DNA of 64,000 bases from Phycisphaerales bacterium AB-hyl4 (GTDB taxonomy: Bacteria; Planctomycetota; Phycisphaerae; Phycisphaerales; Phycisphaeraceae): the NCBI GenBank assembly GCA_041821185.1, contig JBGUBD010000002.1:434001-498000 (forward strand). The letters run 5' to 3'. Positions 33,089 to 40,331 of the stretch are shown here, piece after piece; position 1 is the first letter of the stretch, and every line of letters starts with the position of its first letter. The notes under the pieces were generated by a model, which saw only the letters and a list, made by a program, of their open reading frames with translations, searched no databases and had not been told where the DNA came from. The position numbers were made by a program, and so were the translations under genes.

Positions 33089-34435
33089 TCAAGTTGACTG
33101 CTTTGCCTGCTTCGACGAGATCGATTCCAACTGCTCCAGCGTGGCGGCCACCAGCGCGTCGCCGCCGTCGGGGCTTTGGAACAGGGCGCTGGTCGCCTCA
33201 TATCCGCCTTCATCGACCGCTTCGCGGGTGACCAGATAGCCGCCGTTTTCACCGTTCGCATAGGTGATCAACTGCACATTCGCGTGCCGAGCCTTCACCT
33301 TGAGTCCGAACTCAACGAAGACCTCGCCTGGCCAGGCGATGAAAGTCCAAGGCCCGACGGTGATAAGTTGAATCTCAGTTGGGCTTCGCATGTCGATCGC
33401 GGCCTGCATGCCGCCCTCGGCTGCCGCGCGGGTCAGGTTCAAGGTGCGCTGCGCACCGAACCAATCCACCTCGGCGGTGCGGACCTTCGGCCGAGGAGCG
33501 CCCTGCTGACGAAGCGACTCGAAACGCTCGGCTGACGCGGTGAGCCGACGCTCGGCTTCGTCCAGCTCCGGCAGGCGTCTGGCAGGCAGTTGAAGTTGAC
33601 TTGATTGGCATGAGACGGGTAATTCCGCCCGCCACTCAAGGTCTTTCGCCGCCTGCAGCAGCCGTTCGCCCAGCATCTCACCCAGGCGTTGGGCTTCTGC
33701 AAAGGTGTTGGCTTGCGTGACGTGGCGGGGGCTCTGGTTGCCCGCCACGCCGGTGAAGTAGAGCACGGGCGTGTCTTCGCCCAGCCAATGCTGTTGGAGG
33801 TATTGCCGGGTATAGGCGGGGAAATCGCCGCTGAACAGCGTCGAGTCTTCGTGCAGCACGGTGGGGTGCATGCCGTAGACGGTCATCGCGGCGATCGGCT
33901 GCTGGTCACTTGCTCGCCGAAGCACCAGCAGGGGAGCTTCCGGATCGGTGGGCCCGTCGGGATCGCGGCGGTTGCCGCCAATGCCCGTCGCGTCGGCAAC
34001 CACCATTGCGGCCTCCGCTTCGACCATTGAAGCGTGCGCTTCCCGCACCGCCTTGACCACAGCGTCCTCGCACTGTTGGACTATCTGCTCGTCCACGGCG
34101 GGGATCGTCGGGTCGCCATTGTCGGTGATGTACCGCGTGGTCTTCGGGCCCGAGTGCGTATGGGTTGCGGCGATCAGCACATGGGTCGGCGGCAAACCCA
34201 GCTCTGCCTCCAGCCTGGCACGGATTCGGCCGGCCATGGCGTGCGTGATGAACAGCACGTCCACCGCTGCGAGGGCTGTGGTTTGCTCCCCATCGCTGAG
34301 GCACATCGCCGAGGCCAACAGCGGGTCGTGCGTGCCAGTGCTATCACGCTGCACATGGGGATAGCCTGCAAGATAGACAGACCGCTTTGGTGTCCAATCA
34401 ATTGTGCTGGCACCGGCGGAAAAGAGGTTTGGCAT
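33089..34435 (-). CDS. Neutral/alkaline ceramidase N-terminal-like protein
   Basis: The 448-residue product resembles the catalytic domain of neutral/alkaline non-lysosomal ceramidases, amidases that cleave the N-acyl bond of ceramide. Matching stretches are AGASTIDWTP and LAGYPHVQRDSTGTHDP at the N-terminus, ATHTHSGP near 88 with the zinc-binding histidines, and FTGVAGNQSPRH near 220, where Ser would be the nucleophile. It lacks a signal peptide and the C-terminal immunoglobulin-like domain of true ceramidases. Many planctomycete relatives occur in sugar-catabolic contexts, so the real substrate may differ. The ATG at 34435 has GGAG ten bases upstream. It is divergent from a GntR remnant. 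Confidence 0.8.
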   Translation of the reverse strand: MPNLFSAGASTIDWTPKRSVYLAGYPHVQRDSTGTHDPLLASAMCLSDGEQTTALAAVDVLFITHAMAGRIRARLEAELGLPPTHVLIAATHTHSGPKTTRYITDNGDPTIPAVDEQIVQQCEDAVVKAVREAHASMVEAEAAMVVADATGIGGNRRDPDGPTDPEAPLLVLRRASDQQPIAAMTVYGMHPTVLHEDSTLFSGDFPAYTRQYLQQHWLGEDTPVLYFTGVAGNQSPRHVTQANTFAEAQRLGEMLGERLLQAAKDLEWRAELPVSCQSSQLQLPARRLPELDEAERRLTASAERFESLRQQGAPRPKVRTAEVDWFGAQRTLNLTRAAAEGGMQAAIDMRSPTEIQLITVGPWTFIAWPGEVFVEFGLKVKARHANVQLITYANGENGGYLVTREAVDEGGYEATSALFQSPDGGDALVAATLEQLESISSKQAKQST

Positions 34436-34589
34436 AGGATTGAACTCCACAAGCGGGCCAGCGGATTGATCATGGCAGATCGTCGAACACCCAAGGGGGC
34501 GGAAACGATCTTTAACCAAGCCAGGCATGTTTGCCAGTATTTAACAGGATTTCCCACGGCCGATCCGACAACGCGGCCACGAAATTGTC

Positions 34590-34595
34590 ATTATA
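34590..34595 (-). promoter_or_regulatory. Perfect TATAAT -10 box before the ceramidase-like gene
   Basis: On the minus strand TATAAT lies in an AT-rich patch 155 bases before the gene. No good -35 is visible at the expected place, so the site would need an activator or be spurious. Confidence 0.3.
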
Positions 34596-34638
34596 AATTA
34601 TTGCTCGGCGTGTTGCCCGGCTCTGGCATAAAGCAGTT

Positions 34639-34869
34639 ATGACAGACGTGATCGCCGAGCAACCCAATGCTTCTTATCGTCGTGTCGCCGCGGCGCTGCG
34701 TACCCGCATTCTCGCGGGCGAGTTGTCGCCGGGGCAGCAACGCCCGGCCGAGCTGGCGCTGGTTTTCATACTTCCGTCGAATGATTGTGGCAGGTTCATT
34801 GCGGCTCGCCACGACCGGCCGTTGCCTCCAACACGGCTTGAAACAGCTCGCGCACCTGCGGCTTGGTGA
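34639..34869 (+). pseudogene. Truncated GntR-family regulator
   Basis: The first 43 codons encode a clear start of a GntR winged helix (SYRRVAAALRTRILAGELSP, then GQQRPAELAL), after which similarity stops near 34767. The frame then runs on into the 3' end of the converging malonyl-CoA synthetase gene and ends after 76 codons. An intact GntR protein has 220-350 residues; the rest of the DNA-binding domain and the whole effector domain are missing. A deletion that joined this gene to the end of the malonate operon is the simplest reading. GntR proteins (MatR) are known repressors of malonate operons, but this piece could equally have been the regulator of the divergent ceramidase-like gene. Confidence 0.7.
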
Positions 34870-36343
34870 CCTTGCCCATCGCGTTGCGTGGCAGGTCGTC
34901 GAGCACCTTCAGCGATTGCGGCACTTTGTACGCTGCCAGGTGTTGCTTGCCCCAGCTTCGCAGGCCGGCCAGGTCCAGCGACTGCCCCGGCGTCAACGCC
35001 GCCGCGAGGCAGACGCGCTCGCCCCATTCGTCATCCGGTACACCCACCACGGCACAGTCGCGGATCGCAGGATGGGTGCGCAACACCTCTTCGATCTCCA
35101 GCGCGGAGACCTTGTAGCCGCCGGTTTTGATGATGTCGACGCTCGATCGGCCGAGGATGCGGTAGTAGCCGTCGTCGAGCACAGCCACGTCGCCGGTCTT
35201 GAACCAGCCATCGTCGGTAAAGGCCTCGGCAGTAGCATCCGGGCGGTTCCAGTACTCGCGGAACACGACCGCTCCCTTGATCTGGATTTCGCCCGACGTT
35301 TCGGCAGTGGGCTGGGCGATGACGCCGCCTTGCTCGTCCGCCAGACGCGCTTCGACGTGGGGCAGCGGTTGGCCGATGTGACCGGGTCGGCGTTCGCCCT
35401 TGAGTGGGTTGGAGATGCCCATGCCGATCTCGGTCATGCCGTAGCGTTCGAGCAGCGTGTGGCCGGTCAGGCCGCGCCATTTCTCCAGCACACTCACCGG
35501 CAGCGCGGCCGACCCGGAGACCATCAACCGCAGGTTCGCGGCGCCGTCGCTCCATTTCGCCTGCTGCTCGGGCGACGCGTCGTCGTAAGCCGAGATGAGC
35601 TTGGCATAGATCGTCGGCACGGCCATGTAGAGCGTCAACTCACCACCGGCCAGGTAATCCCACACCTGCTTGGCATCAAACTTCGGCAGCATGTGACAGG
35701 TCGCCCCGGCCCAGAGGGAGCAGCCAAGCACGTTGATCACACCGTGGATGTGATGCAACGGCAGAGTGTGCAGAATGCAGTCGTCGGCCGACCATTCCCA
35801 CGCTTCGACGAGCGAGGTGATCTGCGCTTCGATGTTGTGGTGCGTCGTCACCACACCCTTGGGCCGACCCGTCGAGCCGCTGGTGTAGAGCATCATGGCC
35901 CGCCGTGCAGGGTCGATGTCGGGCAAGGCGCTTTGCGTGGTCGACGAATCCAATTCGGTAGTGCTCAGCAGTCGAAGCTCACGCTCCGAAGCGATGCCTT
36001 TCACACGATCGACGAAGTCCGGATGCACCACGATTGTGTCGACTTGCGCATCGTCGATCACGTAGGCAAGCTCTGGCTCCGGATGCACCAGGCACAGCGG
36101 CACCGCCAACCCGCCTGCCAGCCAGATGCCCCACTGCACGCGCACATAGTCCAGCCCCGGCGGTACGAGAAACGCGATCCGTCGCTCAGCCAGATCGTTA
36201 TCGCCAGCCAACAACGTGTGCGCCGTCGCGGTTGCCCCCTGAAGCAGTTGCTCATACGTAAACGCACCGTCGGATGTCACCAGTGCTCGACGTTGGCCGT
36301 GCTCCTGGGCTCGGGTGATCAAGGAAATGGTCGATGGACTCAT
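34796..36343 (-). CDS. Malonyl-CoA synthetase (MatB-like acyl-CoA ligase)
   Basis: A 515-residue adenylate-forming enzyme. LYTSGSTGRPKGVVTTHHN near residue 163 is the ATP-binding P-loop, ERYGMTEIGMGISNP near 298 the A5 motif, WFKTGDVAVLDDGYYRILGR near 385 the hinge, and RNAMGKVTK near 490 the catalytic lysine. MTEIGM(G/I)SNP is typical of MatB, and the upstream gene encodes malonyl-CoA decarboxylase, so malonate is the likely substrate. I chose the ATG at 36343 (GGAG ten bases upstream); the longer frame would overlap the decarboxylase gene. The gap between the two genes is 58 bases. Confidence 0.85.
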   Translation of the reverse strand: MSPSTISLITRAQEHGQRRALVTSDGAFTYEQLLQGATATAHTLLAGDNDLAERRIAFLVPPGLDYVRVQWGIWLAGGLAVPLCLVHPEPELAYVIDDAQVDTIVVHPDFVDRVKGIASERELRLLSTTELDSSTTQSALPDIDPARRAMMLYTSGSTGRPKGVVTTHHNIEAQITSLVEAWEWSADDCILHTLPLHHIHGVINVLGCSLWAGATCHMLPKFDAKQVWDYLAGGELTLYMAVPTIYAKLISAYDDASPEQQAKWSDGAANLRLMVSGSAALPVSVLEKWRGLTGHTLLERYGMTEIGMGISNPLKGERRPGHIGQPLPHVEARLADEQGGVIAQPTAETSGEIQIKGAVVFREYWNRPDATAEAFTDDGWFKTGDVAVLDDGYYRILGRSSVDIIKTGGYKVSALEIEEVLRTHPAIRDCAVVGVPDDEWGERVCLAAALTPGQSLDLAGLRSWGKQHLAAYKVPQSLKVLDDLPRNAMGKVTKPQVRELFQAVLEATAGRGEPQ

Positions 36344-36401
36344 GGTTCTGCTGCTCCGCGAGTAGATGTTTGAAAAAACGTGACACGTGCCGTTGGCGTG
36401 C

Positions 36402-37757
36402 TCAGGCTGAGATGCCCAGTTGCAGCATCTTGTCCAGTTGCGGCGTGACGACGCACTGCCCCTGGTGAAAGCGACGCTGGTGGTCATCAATCTTGTCCAA
36501 GGCGTAGAGGTAGTTGGCGGTCATGCCGAACGATTCGCTAATCCCTTTGGCGCTGGTGTCACTAAGGTAGTTCAAGTTGTAAAGCATCGCGCCGTTGCGA
36601 AAGTGAAAGTGGGCCACCGGGTCCAGCGGGGCGCCGCGACGCTTTTCATGCACCACGTAAAAATGCGCCAATCGCAGCAGTCCACCTTTCAGGGGGTAGC
36701 ATAGCTCCGGCTCCCGCCATCGCTCGCCGGCGAGCAGTTCGTTCAATTGTGCAGGCAGTGCGTCCACTCCCGGAACGGCCCGGCGAATGACGTCCAGGTC
36801 CTCAGGATCAAAAAACGCGTCCAGCGACTGCCCGTACAGGGCGCGCTTGCGACCCTCCGGTGCGTCCTGCAACACCGAGTGGAGGTATTTGCGAAAGCCG
36901 GGCATCGGGCTGAGTGTTGAAAATCGACGCAGGCTCGGGTAGTCCTGCCGCAATTGTTCGACTGCCATCTTGATCAGCGAGTTGCCCAGGCTGATACCGC
37001 TGAGCCCTTTCTGCGTCGCGTTGATCGAGTAGAACAAAGCCACGCTCGGTTCGTGCAATGTACGCACGCGGCGTTGCTGAAACAGCCGATCGATCGAACT
37101 GCCGATCGTCTGTGTCAGGGCGATTTCCAGAAAGATCAACGGCTCGTCCGGCATGTTCGGGTGATACAGCGCATAGCAGAGGCGATCGCGATCCAGCCGT
37201 TGTCGCAGCGTTTCCCACTCGCTCATTGGATGGACGACTTCGTAGGCCATCAGCTTCTCCAACTGCGCCGCCGAAGTGGTCTCCCACCGGATCGGTACGA
37301 GCTGAAGAAAGCCGAAGTTGAACCATGAGCGAAACAGATGCAGCAGGTCTGCCTCCACCAGGCGCAGACACGCCGCCTGCCGATGCACGCGCATCAACTC
37401 GCGCAGTTCCGCCCGCATGTCCACCAGAAACTTGATCCCACCGGGCAGATTGACGAACTGCCGTAGCAGGTGTAGTCGCGGAGGCTCCCACTGCTCCCGC
37501 AGGGCCAGCAGGCGATCGATGTCTTCTTTGCAGTCCAGATCAAATCCGCCGGGCACGGCAGCAATGGCGTCCGGGTCCGTCGCCAGCGGACTTTCCAGGT
37601 TACGGGCGAGGTAGGTAAAAAACTCGATCTTCTCGGTGGCATCCCATCGGTCATATCGCTGCTGAAGCGTTTGCAGATAGGGACGGATCGACGGATCGTG
37701 CAAGTGCTCCATCGCCTCGGCGAGCAACGGCATGAACTCGTCGGTAAGGCCTGGCAT
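36402..37757 (-). CDS. Malonyl-CoA decarboxylase
   Basis: A 451-residue enzyme that converts malonyl-CoA to acetyl-CoA and carbon dioxide. The N-terminal four-helix part (RYDRWDATEKIEFFTYLAR near 47) is followed by the GNAT-like catalytic part: EPLIFLEIALT near 240, FYSINATQKGLSGISLGN near 275, and the end region with HFHFRNGAMLYNLNYLSD and MTANYLY that contains the catalytic histidine. AAGGAA lies eight bases before the chosen ATG. Together with the next gene it forms a malonate-to-acetyl-CoA pathway. No malonate transporter is adjacent. Confidence 0.93.
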   Translation of the reverse strand: MPGLTDEFMPLLAEAMEHLHDPSIRPYLQTLQQRYDRWDATEKIEFFTYLARNLESPLATDPDAIAAVPGGFDLDCKEDIDRLLALREQWEPPRLHLLRQFVNLPGGIKFLVDMRAELRELMRVHRQAACLRLVEADLLHLFRSWFNFGFLQLVPIRWETTSAAQLEKLMAYEVVHPMSEWETLRQRLDRDRLCYALYHPNMPDEPLIFLEIALTQTIGSSIDRLFQQRRVRTLHEPSVALFYSINATQKGLSGISLGNSLIKMAVEQLRQDYPSLRRFSTLSPMPGFRKYLHSVLQDAPEGRKRALYGQSLDAFFDPEDLDVIRRAVPGVDALPAQLNELLAGERWREPELCYPLKGGLLRLAHFYVVHEKRRGAPLDPVAHFHFRNGAMLYNLNYLSDTSAKGISESFGMTANYLYALDKIDDHQRRFHQGQCVVTPQLDKMLQLGISA

Positions 37758-37836
37758 GTTGAATTTCCTTGGGTGCCGTTCAGTAACACACCATGGGTTC
37801 TTGCGTGCGTGCAAGGCCAGGTATTTCGGGTCAGCA

Positions 37837-37863
37837 ACTATAGCACCCTTGCCATCGAACCAA
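37837..37863 (-). promoter_or_regulatory. Possible promoter of the malonate operon
   Basis: On the minus strand TTGGTT (37863-37858) and TATAGT (37842-37837) are 15 bases apart, about 80 bases before the decarboxylase gene. The spacing is short, so the call is tentative. Confidence 0.35.
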
Positions 37864-38057
37864 GTCTACGCCGATCGTCGGCAAACGCGGGTGACGAGCG
37901 AGCCATTAGAATGATTTAAGGCACCCCCGTGGTGAAAGGTCCATGCCATAATGCTGATGTCAAATTTTACAGGACAGAGCATTGTGGTCAATGGGACGTC
38001 ACCTCCCGGGTCCGTGTGAACTCGCGGCGCAGAGAGGCGGCCCACTGGCGGGCATCG

Positions 38058-38312
38058 TCAGTGGGGCGGGGCTGGTACGCTGCGAGTTGCCGGTTGCGAG
38101 AGGCATGGCCGATGGTCTCGTAAGATGCGGAGGACCTCCTTGATCGCTGCGGGATGCAGCGGTACCGAATGATCCGACAGTGGGATCACCAACTCCGATT
38201 CGCCTTGCGGAAAATGTGCGCTTGCATAGGGAACGAGCCCGTCGGTGGTGTTGGCCCAGTCGTGCTGGCCGTGGTCGTCGGTGTGTCGAGGTGGCGCTGA
38301 GTTGATCCGAGG
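38058..38312 (-). pseudogene. C-terminal remnant of an alpha/beta hydrolase (lipase-like)
   Basis: The 815-base gap between the malonate operon and the deacetylase gene is not empty. The minus-strand frame ending at the TGA at 38060-38058 encodes about 70 residues with a recognisable lipase end: TTDGLVPYASAHFPQGESEL, then VIPLSDHSVPLHPAAIKEV and LRILRDH. In intact relatives the DG(V/L)VPY Asp and the later DHSV/GHSV His are the last two members of the catalytic triad. No ATG begins this frame, an in-frame stop lies just upstream at 38315-38313, and neither of the other minus frames carries the missing nucleophile domain. I read it as a decayed, N-terminally deleted gene. Confidence 0.65.
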
Positions 38313-38459
38313 TCAATGCACTGCGTTGCAAGGCAGTCATCGCCTTCGTGAGTTTGGGTTCCCCCTCGTGTCGATACGGCTTAGCGTAGCCCGTCGGGCA
38401 CGGAAATGCATCTGTCGCGTTGATCTGCCCGGACTACCCGTGTTTCTAAAGCGGTGCGG

Positions 38460-38487
38460 TTGCTCAATATGGGCTGGCGGATACGAT
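38460..38487 (+). promoter_or_regulatory. Sigma-70-type promoter for the deacetylase-NagB-like unit
   Basis: TTGCTC at 38460-38465 and TACGAT at 38482-38487 are 16 bases apart, about 85 bases before the TTG start of the PIG-L gene. Confidence 0.45.
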
Positions 38488-38572
38488 AGCCGAGCCTTTT
38501 AGTACAGCTGACGTGCGAGGGAGAGCAATCGTCGGCTGCGCGGACGCGACCCCCCAAAGCAGGAGTGAAACA

Positions 38573-39319
38573 TTGGCTGAGCGAAAGACCGCCCTTGCGT
38601 TTCTTGCCCACCCGGACGACGCGGAGATCCTCTGCGCCGGCACGCTCATCCGCCTTCGCGAGCTCGGCTGGGCGGTGCACATCGCCACCGCCACCGCTGG
38701 TGACTGCGGCAGTGCGACGCTGCCAGCCGACGAGATCGCCGCCATCCGCCGTCAAGAGGGGGCGAAGGCGGCGGAGTTGATCGGCGGAACCTATCACTGC
38801 CTCGGGGAACGTGACGTTAACGTCATCTTCAACCACGAAGCCAACACCAAGGTGATCGACCTGTTCCGCAAGGTCAACCCCACGCTCGTGTTCACACATC
38901 CGCGACACGACTACATGCTCGACCACGAGCAGGTCCACCTACTGGCGCGCAGCGCGGCCTTCAGCTTTGCGGTTCCCAACGCGTCGAGCCTGCCATTGCC
39001 GGAGGACGCGCACGTGCCGCACTTGTATTATGTGGACCCGATCGAGGGACTGGACCCGTATACCGGCGAGCCCGTTACCCCGACAACGGTGGTCGATATC
39101 TCGGCGGTGCTGGATCGCAAGGCCGAGATGCTCGCCTGCCATGCGAGTCAGCGTGAATGGCTTCGATCGCATCACGGCATGGACGAATACATCGAGGCGA
39201 TGAAACGCCACGCCGCCGCGCGTGGCCGCGAGCGTGGCTTTGCCGCCGGTGAAGCGTTTCGCCAGCACCTCGGCCACGCCTTCCCACATGATGACCTGCT
39301 GGAAAGCTTACTTGTCTGA
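38573..39319 (+). CDS. PIG-L/LmbE-family zinc deacetylase
   Basis: A 248-residue enzyme of the family that removes N-acetyl groups from GlcNAc-containing compounds. FLAHPDDAEILCAGTL near residue 9 gives the HPDD zinc and base motif, and THPRHDYMLDHEQVH near 103 supplies the later histidines. The start is most likely TTG at 38573: AGGAG lies seven bases upstream and the frame before it is unlike the family. The next gene, 29 bases on, encodes a NagB-like protein, so deacetylation of an amino sugar followed by isomerisation or deamination is a plausible pair of steps. It is too generic to name the substrate. Confidence 0.88.
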   Translation: MAERKTALAFLAHPDDAEILCAGTLIRLRELGWAVHIATATAGDCGSATLPADEIAAIRRQEGAKAAELIGGTYHCLGERDVNVIFNHEANTKVIDLFRKVNPTLVFTHPRHDYMLDHEQVHLLARSAAFSFAVPNASSLPLPEDAHVPHLYYVDPIEGLDPYTGEPVTPTTVVDISAVLDRKAEMLACHASQREWLRSHHGMDEYIEAMKRHAAARGRERGFAAGEAFRQHLGHAFPHDDLLESLLV

Positions 39320-39348
39320 CTTGAACCGCAACTGAAAGGGATTACGCC

Positions 39349-40287
39349 ATGCCTCGTCCGATCAGCAAAGTCGCTCCCGCCTGGTGGGATTACACCACGT
39401 TGGAAGGCGATCTTCTCGAAGATGCCGCGAAGCTCGACGAGCGTAAGCTCAAGGGTCTGTCGCGTGAGGGATTTCAGGTTCATTTTTATGACTCGCTGGA
39501 AGAGCTTTACACTGCCGAGGCGTTGGAGTACGTCGACGCCTGGCTGCAGAGCACGCCGGACAATCCGACGGGGATCTGCGGCCCGATCGGCCCGACGGAG
39601 CAGCTGCCGCTGGTGGCCCGCATCGTCAACGCCATTGGTCTTGACCTGAAAAAGCATGACGCTCACTTCTGGGGCATGGACGAGTGGATCGACGAAAACG
39701 ATGAACCGGTCGGCCTCGACTTCCCGCTGGGCTTCGCGAAGGCGGACATGGAGCTTTGCTTCAACCGCATCGATAAGAAACTGCGGATGCCCAAGGAAAA
39801 CCTGCACTTTCCCATCGGCGACCTTGGGGCGTACAGCAAAAGCTACGACGATGTCCGCTGCCTGGTCATGCAGGGCGGGCAGGGCGAAGTGAAGCATTGG
39901 GCCTTCAACGACCCGCCCAAGCGCAGCGGCAAGTACAAGGACGCGCCCCCGCCACCGAGCGAGTATCGCAAGCTTGGTACGCGTGTCACCGACCTGCACC
40001 CCATGACCGTGATTCAAAACGCCCGCACCAGCGGCGGCGGCTATGTGCCCAGTGTGCCCACGCGTGCGTGCACCGTCGGCCCGGTCGAGACGTGGAAGGC
40101 GGAGAAGGTCAGCATCTGGCACCCGGGTTATCACGACAACCCGTTCGGCATGCGACTGTCGGCCCTGATGATCAGCAAAGGCATCGCCGACACCAGTGTG
40201 CCCATGAGCCTGCTGGCCGAGCATCCCAACGTCCACTTCCACTATTACCGGGGCGGCCTCGGCAAGGTCGAAACCAAGATGCTCTGA
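39349..40287 (+). CDS. NagB-like glucosamine-6-phosphate isomerase family protein, variant active site
   Basis: The 312-residue protein aligns with glucosamine-6-phosphate deaminase (NagB). GMDEWID near residue 109 matches NMDEYVG, keeping the catalytic base as D111. The loop [16 protein letters not shown] corresponds to MGGVGNDGHIAFNEP: the histidine is kept (H183), but the Asp equivalent to D141 of the Escherichia coli enzyme is Val181 and the Glu equivalent to E148 is Asp188. A proline-rich insertion ([12 protein letters not shown] near 205) follows. The enzyme may therefore act on a different sugar or lack deamination. It follows the PIG-L gene by 29 bases and precedes a large membrane protein gene by 44 bases. 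Confidence 0.75.
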   Translation: MPRPISKVAPAWWDYTTLEGDLLEDAAKLDERKLKGLSREGFQVHFYDSLEELYTAEALEYVDAWLQSTPDNPTGICGPIGPTEQLPLVARIVNAIGLDLKKHDAHFWGMDEWIDENDEPVGLDFPLGFAKADMELCFNRIDKKLRMPKENLHFPIGDLGAYSKSYDDVRCLVMQGGQGEVKHWAFNDPPKRSGKYKDAPPPPSEYRKLGTRVTDLHPMTVIQNARTSGGGYVPSVPTRACTVGPVETWKAEKVSIWHPGYHDNPFGMRLSALMISKGIADTSVPMSLLAEHPNVHFHYYRGGLGKVETKML

Positions 40288-40331
40288 TTCACCGGCTCCG
40301 CCTCGGCGGACGCATACGGTAAGGATTGCTG

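Noticed and set aside
34667..36373. 568-codon plus-strand frame opposite the malonyl-CoA synthetase gene
   Set aside because: Shadow of a complete acyl-CoA ligase; it shares only its first bases with the GntR remnant, in another frame.
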